A stretch of DNA of 64,000 nt from Aplysia californica (GCF_000002075.1 NW_004797502.1:473111-537110); one strand, 5' to 3'. Counted from the stretch's first letter, positions 53,701 to 62,082 are shown. Program-made: numbers and translations. The notes: generated from the sequence alone by a model not told the origin.

Positions 53701-56700
53701 TTTTGTCCTTCAGTATTTATCTTCGAACTGGGCTGAGTATATTTTCGGCTTTAGTCGTCCACCGGACTGGCCTGTGCACACCAGGACTCGAACTCTGTAC
53801 TTTCCTCCCGACCAACAAATTCCCCAGTATCTTTGCCTTGATGCCCTTCTTTTGACTTTCCTTTCTCCCTGCTCTCATCCTTGCTTATTCCAGTTGGTGG
53901 TTGGAGGGTGCCACTGGTAGGTCCCACTTCTTTTCTCTTCCATTGAAGTTTCCGTCTGTCTCTCTTTCTCTTTCCCTAATCTAAATGACTGTCATTGTGT
54001 GGATGTGCTGCTGTTTACTCAAACAACAAACAAATTTGCTTGTTTCTCAATACAAAATGCTGTCATCAAGGCAATATCAGTCATTCCACAAGTTGTTTTC
54101 TTTTAAGTCTGGAGAAAATTAAAGAGCTCACAAATCAGAACCTGGACTTGACCACTTGTTATTTATTTCTCAGTTAAAAGGTAGGAAGGAAATAACGAAA
54201 CAGGACAAAACTATATTGTAAGATGTCGCTTGTTGTCTTTATCCGAATTACAGCTTTTTCTGGATTCCTCCAGAAATTTATTTCGGTAATTGTTTTGTTT
54301 TGTGTGTGTTTTTTTATAATGCAAGTGTTTTTACACCCCGGTCATTACAACTTAGATCATTTAGGAGGCGGGCTTCCGGTCCTGCCTGCCAGAGCCTACC
54401 CAGATTGAGAGGGATACAACATCCCATCAGAAAGAACGAGATACTTGATAAAATTTCTTTCCACTTGAGAATCAAACTCAGATGTCCTGTATTCAACAGC
54501 AAAGCGCCTTACTGCTACAAACCAGGTGCCAGATTGGGCAATTGTGAAGTGACACTGACGATACACTTCTCATCAACTCACCACCATCAAACAACCAGAT
54601 GGTTAACTACCCCTTATCACATGAATGGGCCTTTTTAGCGCTATTCTTTTGTAATCCCATCCTTTTTCAGTTTTTAGGGGGGGGGGGGGGGGTGCTTGGT
54701 TGTTTGTTTGTTTTTTGTTGTTGTTTTTTTTGGGGGGGGGGGGGGATTTGCTGGGGTTTTTTGGTAAACACACTGTTGAAAACAATAAGGAAGAGACTTT
54801 TTGTTATTTTTGTTGTTATCTATCCAGAAGGAAGGGACAAATGCAGTTTCTGGGACACTTGAATAGGCATAGGGGCTTTGCACTTCTAGCTCTTACTGGT
54901 ACAACTGAAGGGAAAAGAAACAGAAGTAGACCTGGAGAAATGAATGTCGAACCATGATCACCAATGTCTGTTGCAGATCTGGCGCTTGATGATGACGAAT
55001 AAGACTTCTATGGCGCTTGCAACATAATAAGGTCTTTAAGTGCCGAAGATTAAAGGTCTTAAAATAGAGTAACATGAAATTTGATCAAAATTGCTTTTTC
55101 AGACCTCCCACGAGACGGGCAGCCGGCTCAGACAGAAACACCAAACACCCCAGAGGAAGCGAACCTTCAAGTCAGCCTTCCGCCGGAAGGTGCTGTTATG
55201 TCAGCAGCTGACATGTCCACAGGCACAGAGCAGCGTCCACATTCCATCGTCCCAGTCTCTGGAGTTGCGGTTAGTCGGACACCGCCCGTGTCGCTGGCCA
55301 TAGCCAATTGTGTTGGCGCGACTGCTGGGTCACATCCAAACCAAGCACCTGGTAAGGTTCCTTCCTCCTGTCCCTCGTCTTGTGAGGACTTTGTGTCGCC
55401 TGATGGGGTGCTGGGTTTGTTTTCCTCGTTATATTTTTTATTATTTTGATATTTTTTACGGGGGGTGGGGGACGATGGTCAGTGAACCTGTGTGAATTCG
55501 CATGACATGCTACAGCATTGTGTGAGTGTGAGTACCGCCATTTTTTTGAGTTGCCAATATTTATTCAAAGTCTGAGCATTGCAAAATATGACTCCGGAAG
55601 GGGGGGGGGGCGGCTTATTGATTTTTTTAACCTTATCCTTAGGTCGTGACGGTGCGTTACTAGCGTATCCATGCGACTTGGGGAACTCTGTGCCAACACT
55701 TTCGAAGAGGAAATTTGCTGGTTAATCTGATCTGTACGCTTTGCATAGCAGTCTGTCTAAATAATTTTTTGAGAAATACTGAATGTTTCAAAGAGATCTT
55801 CGTGCTAGAAATATTCTAAAATGTCAAGAATACAACCCCAGGGGTGCAAAATGACCCCAGGGCGTACGGATAGGGTTAAAGATACACTTGGGGGGTGATG
55901 AAGGCAACTTGATGACAGGTTTTAGAATTTTGATTAGAGCTCTCTGCAAAGCACGTGTTGGTGCAGGCCTTGTGTGGAATCGGGATCCACCATACCTTGT
56001 AAGCCTTGTTATTGTTTGCTTTTCTTTAATGGGTGATAGTGATAGTAAATTATTACTATATTGTAGCTTTCTGTTCAAGATCGGCAGATTTTCAGTGTCA
56101 CTGCATCTTGCCCTCCCTCAGTTCTTACAACTCTCACAACAATAGGTCTACTTGAGCCATTCAAGTTATTACTCTACTTTGAGTTTGGGCAATAATCTTG
56201 ATGAAAAAAATAGGTGTTATGGGTTGTTGGTATTCTCTTCACACAGGCTTCCAAATGCCATTTTTAACTGTCGAAAAGCACTAAATTTCAGTTCCACCGG
56301 GACGCTTGATGGGGGCCTTTGCAGCCCCCAGGACCCCCCCCCCGGCCAGAATTTTCCTTACTTTTCATGGGGTATGTCCCATGCCCATTCCTCTGTCACT
56401 GACACCATATGAATAATAATGTGAGTTAAGCTTATTTTGTTTGCCCTTCCTTCCATTTTATTTGATGTGTGGGGTTGGTTGGGTTTTTTTTGGAAAGGGG
56501 GTGTTGGGGGAGGGGGGGGGGGGGTCATTGACCAGGGATTTGAGCTATACAAATGACGTGTATGTTATTATATTTTATTGTGTTGAATTTCTTCTCTTAA
56601 ATACTAAATTAATCAGAACCCCCTCCGCATTTTTTTGCAGGATGCATAGAGAAATCAACACAGAATGTCTCCCTACTGAAAGTTCTTAAAAAGGAAAACG

Positions 56701-56867
56701 ATTTACTTCAGAAGCAGTTCCAGTGCCGTATTTGCTTACAGCGCTCGGTCAAGGAGCTCTTCTTGCCCTGCGGAGATCTCTACACTTGTTCCGCTTGTGC
56801 TAAGATCCTGACCCATTGCCCCTGTGGCGAAAAAATTCTTGCCACTGTATCAACATATTTTGTCTAA
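27423..56867 (+). CDS. Predicted membrane-anchored BIR / chymotrypsin-fold peptidase / RING protein (12 exons)
   Basis: Exons: 27423-28069, 29984-31722, 33465-33587, 36200-36614, 39115-39301, 40543-40744, 41694-41954, 46025-46264, 50781-50840, 53313-53438, 55103-55351, 56641-56867 (stop TAA). All introns are GT-AG, and the phases are 2,1,1,2,0,1,1,1,1,1,1, so the reading frame is kept throughout and gives about 1491 residues. Domains in order: signal peptide, Cys-Cys-rich ectodomain, transmembrane helix, BIR-like domain, Ser-rich linker, trypsin-like peptidase with a complete candidate triad, canonical BIR, Pro/Ser/Thr linker, RING. BIR plus RING places it near the IAP family, whose members bind caspases or other partners and ubiquitinate them. 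Weak points are the exon 4 donor (GTTACT), the exact exon 7 acceptor, and whether exons 1-2 and 3-12 belong to one transcript. Long repeat-filled introns lie between exons. The start ATG has A at -3 and G at +4 and directly precedes a signal peptide. Confidence 0.72.
28808..29025 (+). mobile_element. tRNA-like SINE (family C) in intron 1
   Basis: GGTGGCCTTGTGGTTAGGCT head, GGGGTTCGAGCCTCAG box B, then GGAGATAGACGTTAAACTTG and AAATAACCTAGTAGTG shared with 29694 and 48903. Confidence 0.7.
29067..29260. mobile_element. Small relative of the CAGTCGAA element in intron 1
   Basis: Starts TACAGTCGAAATTGTCTAAT and ends AAAGCAGGTTTGACTGT, the same end motif as 20785-21706. It is about 194 bases and non-coding. 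Confidence 0.6.
29694..29912 (+). mobile_element. Family C SINE in intron 1
   Basis: CTCAGTTGGTATCCTGCTGA and TGGTTTGAATCCCATACTGG form a tRNA-like head. The CTCAACCCATTTGGCTTGGT and GTTAAATTCGAAGGTCCC body matches 48903-49110. It ends about 70 bases before exon 2. Confidence 0.75.
29984..31722 (+). CDS. Exon 2: galaxin-like ectodomain, transmembrane helix, BIR-like domain, Ser-rich linker
   Basis: A 1.74-kb exon coding residues 216-795. The first part carries repeated Cys-Cys pairs (ICCGG, QCCHG, AICC, FCC), as in galaxin-type di-cysteine repeats. Four N-X-S/T sequons here and one at the end of exon 1 all lie before the membrane helix. Residues about 461-483 are an uninterrupted hydrophobic span followed by Lys, so the C-terminal part should be cytosolic. 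Residues 582-650 read as a divergent BIR: Arg582, then LSAAGFRY, then Cys622-x2-Cys625, with a third Cys 24 residues later at 649. The usual zinc-ligand His position holds Arg, with His at 640 and 644 instead. A Ser-rich linker follows (about 705-785). The frame stays open past the donor GTAAAG at 31723, but that extension is a dispersed repeat also found at 32019 and 33160, so the exon should end at 31722. Confidence 0.7.
31725..31910 (+). repeat. Short dispersed repeat (family D) starting at the exon 2 donor
   Basis: Contains GGTTGGCGAGTGCTCTGGTA, GTTTGCTCCTTC and the tail TTGCAAGTGCCATAAAATGC. The same blocks recur at 32019-32190, 33160-33380, 35073-35248 and partly at 50929-51025 and 51700-51760. 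Its presence shows that the open frame after 31722 is not exon. Confidence 0.75.
32019..33380 (+). repeat. Intron 2: two more family D repeats and a GT microsatellite
   Basis: Family D copies are at 32019-32190 and 33160-33380, and a (GT)n tract at 32678-32728. A degraded end of the CAGTCGAA-type element (about 32820-32985) also lies here. I see no coding exon in this stretch. Confidence 0.6.
33465..33587 (+). CDS. Exon 3: Ser/Tyr-rich linker
   Basis: The exon is 123 bases long and phase 1-1, coding residues 796-836. It has an Arg/Gln-rich start followed by two near-identical SSASSGY(S/G)S units, a low-complexity linker between the BIR-like domain and the peptidase. The acceptor (ttgaccag) and donor (AAG|GTGAGT) are good. 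The short Ser/Gly/Tyr repeats look like a flexible or phosphorylatable spacer, which is inference. Confidence 0.6.
33640..33765 (+). mobile_element. Family B SINE, partial, in intron 3
   Basis: TGATGTAGTAGGTAGGTGCT head, GAGTATCTCAGTCTTTTTGG body. Starts about 50 bases after exon 3. Confidence 0.65.
33905..34675. mobile_element. TA-flanked inverted-repeat element in intron 3
   Basis: Left end CAGTGGAACTCGGATTCAAC and right end complement CAGCGGAACTTGGACTCAAC, with TA on both sides (33903-33904, 34676-34677). It is 771 bases with no transposase that I recognise. Confidence 0.75.
35282..35410 (+). repeat. Short dispersed repeat (family E)
   Basis: Block GGTTGGAGGGTGCCACTGGT followed by TTTCCCTCTGTTG. 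Other copies lie at 51028-51175, 52027-52180, 53893-54040 and 63474-63621. Confidence 0.65.
35435..35610 (-). mobile_element. Family B SINE in intron 3
   Basis: Reverse orientation: AGATGATTTAGAGGGCAGGC at the left, GAAACCACAGACAGCGGTGG (head complement) at the right. Confidence 0.65.
35828..36060 (+). mobile_element. Family B SINE in intron 3
   Basis: CACCTGTGGTGTAGTGGTTA head, GTTGAATTCTGAGTGGG box B region, GGGCGCATAAAAC end. It lies about 140 bases before exon 4. Confidence 0.7.
36200..41954 (+). CDS. Exons 4-7: chymotrypsin-fold (trypsin-like) peptidase domain
   Basis: Exons 36200-36614, 39115-39301, 40543-40744 and 41694-41954 code residues about 837-1191. The domain begins near residue 880 with VVVKTSRA and IIGSGYV, the usual first strands of trypsin-like peptidases. 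The candidate catalytic His976 lies in THRHVV, created across the exon 4/5 junction. Asp1018 is in GDDTSILVC. A SHPHG motif is at 1065-1069. Ser1150 is in TCEGSSGAAIL, matching the G-x-S-G nucleophile elbow, and is followed by a HSG motif near 1177. All three triad positions are filled, so an active serine peptidase is possible. A second phase-compatible acceptor for exon 7 exists at 41765, so residues 1105-1129 are uncertain. The cassette enters and leaves in intron phase 1. The substrate is unknown. Confidence 0.72.
36734..37247. mobile_element. hAT-like non-autonomous DNA transposon in intron 4
   Basis: The ends are TAGGAGCGGGCACGAGAAG and the complement of GAAGCACTTTTT-type subterminal bases closing in CCCGTCTCTA. 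The target duplication is GCTTGTGG / GTTTGTGG (7 of 8 bases; 36726-36733 and 37248-37255). It is GC-rich with repeated GAGAAG motifs and no coding capacity. It starts about 120 bases after exon 4. Confidence 0.8.
38744..39052. mobile_element. piggyBac-like MITE in intron 4
   Basis: TTAA lies at both borders (38740-38743 and 39053-39056). Inverted ends are CCTTTTGAGTCCTGACC and the complement of GGCGAGGGCTCAGGGG. It is 309 bases and non-coding, and ends about 60 bases before exon 5. Confidence 0.65.
39450..39735 (+). mobile_element. 5'-truncated copy of the first LINE (3' end only)
   Basis: Reads KTIRKRRMQFLGHLNRHKG and GRPRATYTKSLNRW, then RASEQRNEWRTM, collinear with 2698-2960. It ends in a TAATGATAATGATTGATG tail. 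It is located in intron 5 of the BIR-peptidase gene, so it should not be read as a coding exon. Confidence 0.8.
41128..41670 (-). mobile_element. Family A SINE on the minus strand in intron 6
   Basis: Tail first on the plus strand (GGTAAGTACTTTACAGCGCT), then the body, then the tRNA-like head complement (GGGTTTCGAACGCCGC). It lies immediately upstream of the exon 7 acceptor. Confidence 0.75.
42449..43374. mobile_element. piggyBac-like MITE in intron 7
   Basis: It is flanked by TTAA on both sides (42445-42448 and 43375-43378). Inverted ends are CTCACTTGCGACTGGG and the complement of CCCATCTGAAGTGAG. No transposase ORF is seen. Confidence 0.7.
44480..44890 (+). repeat. GT-rich minisatellite in intron 7
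   Basis: Repeats of about 30 bases built on ACATGTGTGTGCTATGTGCA. It stays open in several frames on both strands only because of its composition. Confidence 0.9.
46025..53438 (+). CDS. Exons 8-10: canonical BIR domain
   Basis: Exons 46025-46264, 50781-50840 and 53313-53438, all phase 1-1, code residues 1192-1333. A polar Ser-rich lead-in is followed by the BIR: RLETYSTFP, LAFAGFFFAGYQD, then zinc ligands Cys1279-x2-Cys1282-x16-His1299-x6-Cys1306, the exact spacing of IAP BIR repeats. The GLRSW segment and Gly-Asp are also typical. The residue three after the zinc His, where XIAP BIR3 has Trp323 in its peptide groove, is His1302 here, so binding of Smac-type peptides may differ. The domain is split over three exons, and exon 9 (60 bases) carries the paired zinc cysteines. 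The split across clean splice sites, with the motif restored, is strong evidence for a real gene. Confidence 0.88.
47576..48100. mobile_element. TA-flanked inverted-repeat element in intron 8
   Basis: Left end CAGTGGAGTCCGCTCAAACC and right end complement CAATTGAGCCCGCTTGAACC, bordered by TA. It is 525 bases and non-coding, in the same style as 33905-34675. Confidence 0.7.
48903..49110 (+). mobile_element. Family C SINE in intron 8
   Basis: GCTAGCTCAGTTGGTATCAT with GGGTTCGAATCCCAAAC gives clear A and B boxes. The body CAACCCATTTGGCACAGTCC is shared with 29694-29912. Confidence 0.78.
49358..49562 (+). mobile_element. Family B SINE in intron 8
   Basis: GGCCTCTGTGGTGTATGGTT head, GAGTTTGATTCCCGAGTGGG, AGTATCTCAGTCTCTCTGCT and GGAGGGCGTAAAAATAC end. 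Confidence 0.75.
49761..51554 (+). repeat. Segmental duplication, copy 1 (intronic, contains exon 9)
   Basis: The copy runs from just after a poly-G tract through intron 8, exon 9 and the start of intron 9. Its partner is 62207-64000. Both ends checked give the same offset of 12446 bases, and differences are scattered substitutions, for example around 50044, 50144 and 50570-50600. It also contains SINE-like repeats. Confidence 0.9.
49870..50030 (+). mobile_element. Family B SINE inside the duplicated block
   Basis: CTGTCTGTGGTGTAGCGATT head and GTTCGAATCCCAAGTGGGG. The same insertion is present in copy 2 (about 62316-62476), so it predates the duplication. A partial one follows at 50508-50680 (62954-63120 in copy 2). 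Confidence 0.7.
52215..52395 (+). repeat. 31-bp tandem repeat in intron 9
   Basis: About six units of GATCTTTCATGTTTGATCTG plus ACCTTTCATGA, starting at 52215, 52246, 52277, 52308, 52339 and 52370. Isolated partial units flank it at 52000 and 53288. Confidence 0.9.
52761..53266. mobile_element. Possible TTAA-flanked MITE in intron 9
   Basis: TTAA borders the segment at 52757-52760 and 53267-53270, and the right end (GTGGGGGCAAAGTG) looks like piggyBac-type MITE ends. The left end matches only weakly, so the assignment is tentative. The segment directly precedes exon 10. Confidence 0.35.
54335..54530 (-). mobile_element. Family B SINE in intron 10
   Basis: Reverse complement with GATCATTTAGGAGGCGGGCT at the left and the box B complement GAGAATCAAACTCAGATG near the right end. 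Confidence 0.65.
54765..55005 (+). mobile_element. 5'-truncated, decayed copy of the first LINE
   Basis: Contains GQMQFLGHLNRHRG and LLALTGTTEGK, then the same 3' untranslated segment ending near GATGATGAC. It has an internal deletion compared with the copy at 39450. It lies in intron 10, about 100 bases before exon 11. Confidence 0.75.
55103..55351 (+). CDS. Exon 11: Pro/Ser/Thr-rich linker between BIR and RING
   Basis: The exon is 249 bases and phase 1-1, coding residues 1334-1416. It is rich in Pro, Thr, Ser, Gln and Ala with no recognised domain. It joins the BIR to the RING as variable linkers do in other IAPs. Acceptor tgctttttcag and donor CCTG|GTAAGG are good. Confidence 0.68.
56641..56867 (+). 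CDS. Exon 12: short coiled coil and C-terminal RING, stop codon
   Basis: Codes residues 1417-1491 after the acceptor tttttttgcag. Residues 1426-1443 form a Leu/Lys/Glu heptad-like helix just before the RING, as in other IAP RINGs. Zinc-ligand candidates are Cys1445-x2-Cys1448-x11-Cys1460-x-Asp1462-x3-Cys1466-x2-Cys1469-x6-Cys1476-x-Cys1478. A standard IAP RING has His where Asp1462 stands and C-P-x-C where CPC stands. The helix after it ends in a short hydrophobic tail (VSTYFV), as IAP RINGs do for dimerisation. E3 ligase activity is therefore likely by family but uncertain by ligands. Confidence 0.85.
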
Positions 56868-59100
56868 AAGTTCTCTCGAATTGAGTTTGTAACATCTTGA
56901 AATGATATTTTAGAACCAATCCAGAAGCTGTACACTCCATTTTAGAACTGGTTAGCGTTTTTTGTTTTTAACTGGAGAAAAAAAATAATCGAGCGAAAGG
57001 ACAGATTTTGTCAATTTGTCTCAAATTTCACTCACATTTGAGTGTACAAAGAAAATCAATTTTCAGTCAAATTTGATTGCCTCCCAGAAAATTGAAGTTT
57101 TTATTTGTAATGAGGCCGCAGGACTTTCATAACAACTTTTGAGACGCATGTTTTCGTTAAAGACTTGCTCAGCCTGTGAGCACTTCTGTGGTAGTTTCAT
57201 TCTGTTGATGATTCATCAGTATAGTTACATCCCCGATCAGTCCATCACACTTGGTGTAAATCCATTTATTTTTCCTCGAGTGATCTTGGGAAATGTAAAC
57301 ATCTAATATAGCAAACCCTTAATAATGTATTAACATGCCTTAATGGCAGTTCCTCATTCTAGATTCATTATGGGTGATTCATCATTATTGACAGTAACCA
57401 ACTGTGTTATTAAGTAACAGATATCTTAACAGTCTGATTGATTCATTCATGAATGAGAGGTACTGCTACCGTCATTTAGTAGCAGAAATCTAAGTCGGAA
57501 ATTATACCTCTAATTTGAACAAGAGTTCAGTTTGGCTTTTTTTTTCTACATTTTTTTTCTTAACTAAGTGACAACTGAATTTTGCGGACAGATGTGTCAG
57601 GCGTATATACAGTTTTTAACTATGAAATGAATCCAACTTTCCTGTCTTTTGGTGTATTTTAGGGTCTGTTAGAGATGAAACACTCAGAGGAATTTCCAAG
57701 ACGTGTTAACGTTCATAAGGGATTTGTCAATCAAGTCCAGACTTGAAAAAATGAAAATGCCTTTACAAAACGAATACCCAGGTTATACATCATTTTCTCC
57801 AGCACTGCTATAGGAACTTCCAATAAGACAGGCCAAACCATTGAAGGAAGGAAGGAAAGGAAGGGGCTAGGGGGTGCAGAGAAGGCAAGGACATGATATG
57901 ATGATAATGATTGTAGACTTGATCATGACAGGCTCATTCTGCTGTACACAGTTGGGTGCAAACTTGATTTGTCACGTGAAAGTCCAGGGGGTTCAAGTCC
58001 AAATTATTTTCATTTATCTATCCTGAAATTTTCGTCTTCCTCCCTCTTACCTTTGAGATCAAGTGAAAATGACTTTCCTCATTTCAAAAAGGCCTTAAAA
58101 GTTCAATAGAACCAGTGGTGTTGCTGGGCTAGGGTAGGACCTGTGTGTGGTGTGAAACTGATAGATTTTTAATGCAGAAGAATCTAGGCAGTGAGGTGGT
58201 GCTAGGTTTGGAGCCAAGGTTTCCGTAGCTATGTGTGCCTCTAGACTCGTCCTTGCGACAGTCCCAAGCCTGTAAAACTCAGAGGGCAAAATTTGGTCAC
58301 GTCATTTTGGTAACTCACTATCGGAACTGACCATATATATCACAGTGAACACTTTCTAAACTTCTTCAGAAAGAAACAAAAGAAGGTTTCTTGAAACGAA
58401 TTTGGGGATTGCAGAATGATGCCTATGAAAATCCCCCTCCCCCCCCCTTCCCCAAATTCGTTTCTTGAGATCCGGAGATAAAGCCGTCATTTGAAATAAG
58501 ATATTAAGGGACATCTTAGCCTGCCATTTGGAATACAATCTTGTATAAAATCAGGTAAGCTGCAACTTTGACCCAATTTGAAAAAGAGCCTGTAGACTCA
58601 TTTCTTTAACACCGGGTCTTGGATATCGACTTTTCTCATTTTTCTTGTTCCCCATTTCCATCTATTTAACTCATAATTTCGAATAAACTGCAAATCTTTC
58701 TTTCATTTTCTCAAAACTTTGGAAAAATGACTCTGATGATGTGCATTTTCGATAAGTGCTGGCAAAGGATGTGATTATTTACTGTATCTTTAACCAAAGG
58801 TCTTTCATGTTGTTTTTCGTCTTTTTGTTCTTGTCTTTTCCAGTTTTGTGCTGGAAACATGAAATTGCTGTTGTTTTGGGCGGGGGGGTTGTCAGGTGGT
58901 TGTTTTTTTGAGTTGCCTACTCTTTATTTTGGTAAAAGATGATTTGCTGCTCAATATGATTTCAAATTACAATTCTTTTGCATTCTTAGTGATCTCATCC
59001 AGATTTATGTTCCATCTAGATCACTAAGATCAGGCGATCAGTATCTTTTTAGGGTTCCTAGAAAAGGGGGTAAAAAAAAAAAGTAAAATAAAAAATAAAA
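56868..59100 (+). other. Sequence after the stop codon, possibly 3' untranslated
   Basis: AT-rich, with no recognised gene, SINE or LINE before the LINE fragment at 59120. Part of it may be a long 3' untranslated region. An imperfect hairpin with a poly-C loop lies at about 58393-58467 (GAAACGAATTTGGGGA pairing with TCCCCAAATTCGTTTC). Confidence 0.4.
58682..58687 (+). promoter_or_regulatory. Candidate polyadenylation signal AATAAA
   Basis: This is the first AATAAA I noticed after the stop codon at 56867, about 1.8 kb downstream. A 3' untranslated region of that length is possible, but nothing in the sequence proves that this site is used. Others follow further down, for example near 60055. 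Confidence 0.25.
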
Positions 59101-59119
59101 AAAATAATTAGCTGAAAGA

Positions 59120-59598
59120 TCGTTTGCCCACCTTGCTCCGTCAGTTTGGAACTCTCTTCCCCAACCCTTGAGACATACAACATCTGAGTCTAAATTTAAT
59201 AAAATCTTTAAAGACACATTTAATGACATCCTTTTTTATGTCAGTAGATTCATGTTCAATACAATGTTATGTAAATGACTAAGTATCCATTTATGTATTT
59301 TGTGAATTGCATTGTGTATTTTATTTTTTGCTCTTTTCGTGACGATGTGTAAGCGTGCGCGTGTGATAAACAAGTAGATGTGTGTGTGTGTTTGGCATAC
59401 ATCTGTGTGCACATGTGTGCGTGTTATGTGTTCGTGAGTGTGTATGTGTCTGTTTGTGTGTGTATGTGTGTGTGTTTGTGTGTGTGTATGAGTGTATTTT
59501 TGTGTTTGTGTAGCGTGCATGAATATTGTTCGTACATGCATTTATGTAAAGCGCCTAGAGCTGTGTTTACACGGGAGTGGGCGCTATAGAAATGATCT

Positions 59599-59641
<43 letters not shown>
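59120..59641 (+). mobile_element. LINE 3' fragment with (ATT)n tail
   Basis: A frame reads APSVWNSLPQPLRHTTSES then KFNKIFKDTF, the typical end of a LINE reverse transcriptase ORF. It is followed by the conserved tail AAGCGCCTAGAGC and GGGCGCTATAGAAATGATC and an ATT microsatellite (about 59599-59641). A GT-rich stretch lies in between. Confidence 0.7.
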
Positions 59642-59643
<2 letters not shown>

Positions 59644-60577
59644 CATGGTAAAGTATGAGCTGGTTCTCTCTGTCTACTTTGCAAGCTCTCCAGGTTAAAG
59701 AGCTGCAGAAAAGTAAGAACAATTGTCTGTGAAGGGCTCTATTTTCTGGGGAAAGAGAGAAACTGATATAAATGATGACACATTCTAGTAGCTCTGGTAG
59801 TAGATACCATCACTTTGTTCAACACAAAAACCCTCCAAGTGTCCCTAGCAACTAGCCTGAGGTCTCGAGAGAAGTTTGATGATTTCACCATATTATGTTG
59901 GAAAATACTTGAGAACTGGCAAACCAAGCAAGTTAAGACTATAATAGGGCCTACACTTTTACTTTTACATTGTCAGAGAGTAAATTATAATTGGGAAGAA
60001 AAGAGAGCTCATTTATAAAGGGGATTAAATGTTTTTAATGATATTTTAGAAGACAAAATAAACACATGGAAAAAAACCCAACTCAAATTACAGCAGATTA
60101 AATTTTACAGCCAATTAAATCAGCTGAGATGACACAGAATAAAACTTATGGCTGATTTATTTGGCCATCAACAGTTGGAGGGTTAATGTTACGTGAACAT
60201 CTTGTCATTGTATGTGTGAAATGAATACTGTTTTTCTGTTATACAGGATCAACTGGGCGTATTACACGTGATTGTGAAGATGCTCAAAATTATGGTCATC
60301 TTTCATTCAGCTTATAAACATTTGGGAAGTTAAATAGGTTTTAACTTTTTTTAACTTTTGTCTTTCTCATGTTTTGATCATTTTGCAGTGAGTTTGCTGA
60401 GTATATCAATTTTGGGGATGGGTTTGTTATGTAACATATTATGAATTTTCTACTTATCTTTGAACATTTTGACTTCTGCAGATTTTTTATGCATTAAGAG
60501 CTCTGAATTGTGTAATCATTTGTAGTTTGGGGTCTGTGGTTTCCTTCCATATTTACCAAATTATGTGCATATTTTGA

Positions 60578-60648
60578 ACTGAGCAGGACGGCCCAATATA
60601 ATACAGATACCGGACTTCAAGTGTGATGCGATCAAGAAGAAGAAGAAT
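60578..60648 (+). mobile_element. Very short 3' end copy of the RNase H LINE
   Basis: About 70 bases nearly identical to the last coding and tail bases of the element at 23446-24868: GAGCAGGACGGCCCAAT, then CAGATACCGGACTTCAAG, then GTGATGCGATCAAGAAGAAG. It is an extreme 5' truncation, as produced by aborted target-primed reverse transcription. Confidence 0.8.
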
Positions 60649-61339
60649 GTGCATATTTGGCGAATCTGCTTTCTTTCTATACAGTTATGAAATGCTCATG
60701 TATGTTTTTGCATTGCGGAGGTCATTACCATCAGTAAAATTTTGATATGTTGCACCAGCAAACTGAGTTGTAAACCAATATTTTCATCATTTATCAACAT
60801 AATTTACTTCTCTTTCCTTTAAACTATGTTTTCACTTGTAATTTATAATATTGTATCTGCATATTATTTGTTTTACAATGCGTGTATACTGCTGGTGTGT
60901 CTATATGAACGTTTGCAATAAGTTTTTATCTGTATTTATGGATGCTGCTAATAGCTAATTGTGTGCAATTTGAATAGGTCATCCACTGCTTATAATCTCT
61001 CTGAAGTTCCCTCATGTGTTTGGGTCAGGTTTGTGCTCCATGTCTACTCCTTTGCTGTGCCTCTGTCCCTAAAAATGTACCATATTATTTATATTGATCT
61101 AATACTTTGGCCTTTCGATATCATCCTCATTTTAAGATTTTTACATTTTTTTAAAACATAAGATGATACAATAACTAATGACAAGAACGGTTTCTTGCAC
61201 TTAGGTCTATATGAATTGGACTATTTTTTGTGTGAATTAATCGCCAAAAATAATTGTATTATTGAATACATTTCAAAGGATAAATGTTCACAATTAATTC
61301 GGTTCTGTACTTCCATTTTGATCATTGTTGCAGTTTCTT

Positions 61340-61800
61340 TTCATATCTGATGAAATGTATATGTCATGTCCTTTTTTCTGTTTTTATCTGATGACATGTG
61401 TGTGTCCTGTTTTGTGTTCATATCTGATGAAATGTATATACCATGTCCTTTTTTCTGTTCACATCTGATGAAATATGTATGTAATGTCCTTTTTTCTGTT
61501 CATATCTGATGACATGTGTAGGTCCTGCTTTCTGTTGTGTTTGCCTGTACAGTTTTCTTGTTATGTGTTAGTTGTGAGTGAGTGTAATGGGGAGGGAGGG
61601 AGAGAGTGTATGAGTGAGGGAGAGAGTGTATAAGTGAGGAAGGGAGTGAGTGTAATGGGGATGGAGGGAGTGAGTGTATGAGGGAGGAAGAGAGTGTATG
61701 AATGAGAGAGGGCAAGAGTGTATGGGTGAGGGAGAGATTTAGTGTAATGGGGATGGAGGGAGTGAGTGTATGAGGGAGGGAGAGAGTGAGGAGTGTATGA
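61340..61800 (+). repeat. Two minisatellites downstream of the gene
   Basis: 61340-61540 has about four units of roughly 50 bases around ATGTCCTTTTTTCTGTT and ATCTGATGA. 61575-61800 is a GA-rich array of GGGAGTGAGTGTATGAGG-type units. Confidence 0.8.
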
Positions 61801-61898
61801 GGGAGATACAAAGAATGTGAAGGAGTGAATGTATTAACTTTTTATAAGTGTGAGGGAGAATGTGATATATTGATGTGTTGCCATGCTTTTAACATGTA

Positions 61899-62082
61899 CA
61901 GTCGGAATTGTCTAAGAGTAAGACGACCACCCATTGTCGAGGAGATAAGTGGCAATCTTGAGCAGGTGGATGTTGTACACAGTGTCGTTATAATTTTAAA
62001 GCAATGCAAGGGTGGAAATGGGAAGTGTCCGTTTAAATATGTGATTGTCTTATAATACAGTTGGCCGACAGGTGCGACTGTG
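61899..62082. mobile_element. Relative of the CAGTCGAA element downstream of the gene
   Basis: Starts TACAGTCGGAATTGTCTAAG, has CCACCCATTGTCGAGGAG in common with 23184, and ends near GGTGCGACTGTGTA. Non-coding. Confidence 0.55.
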
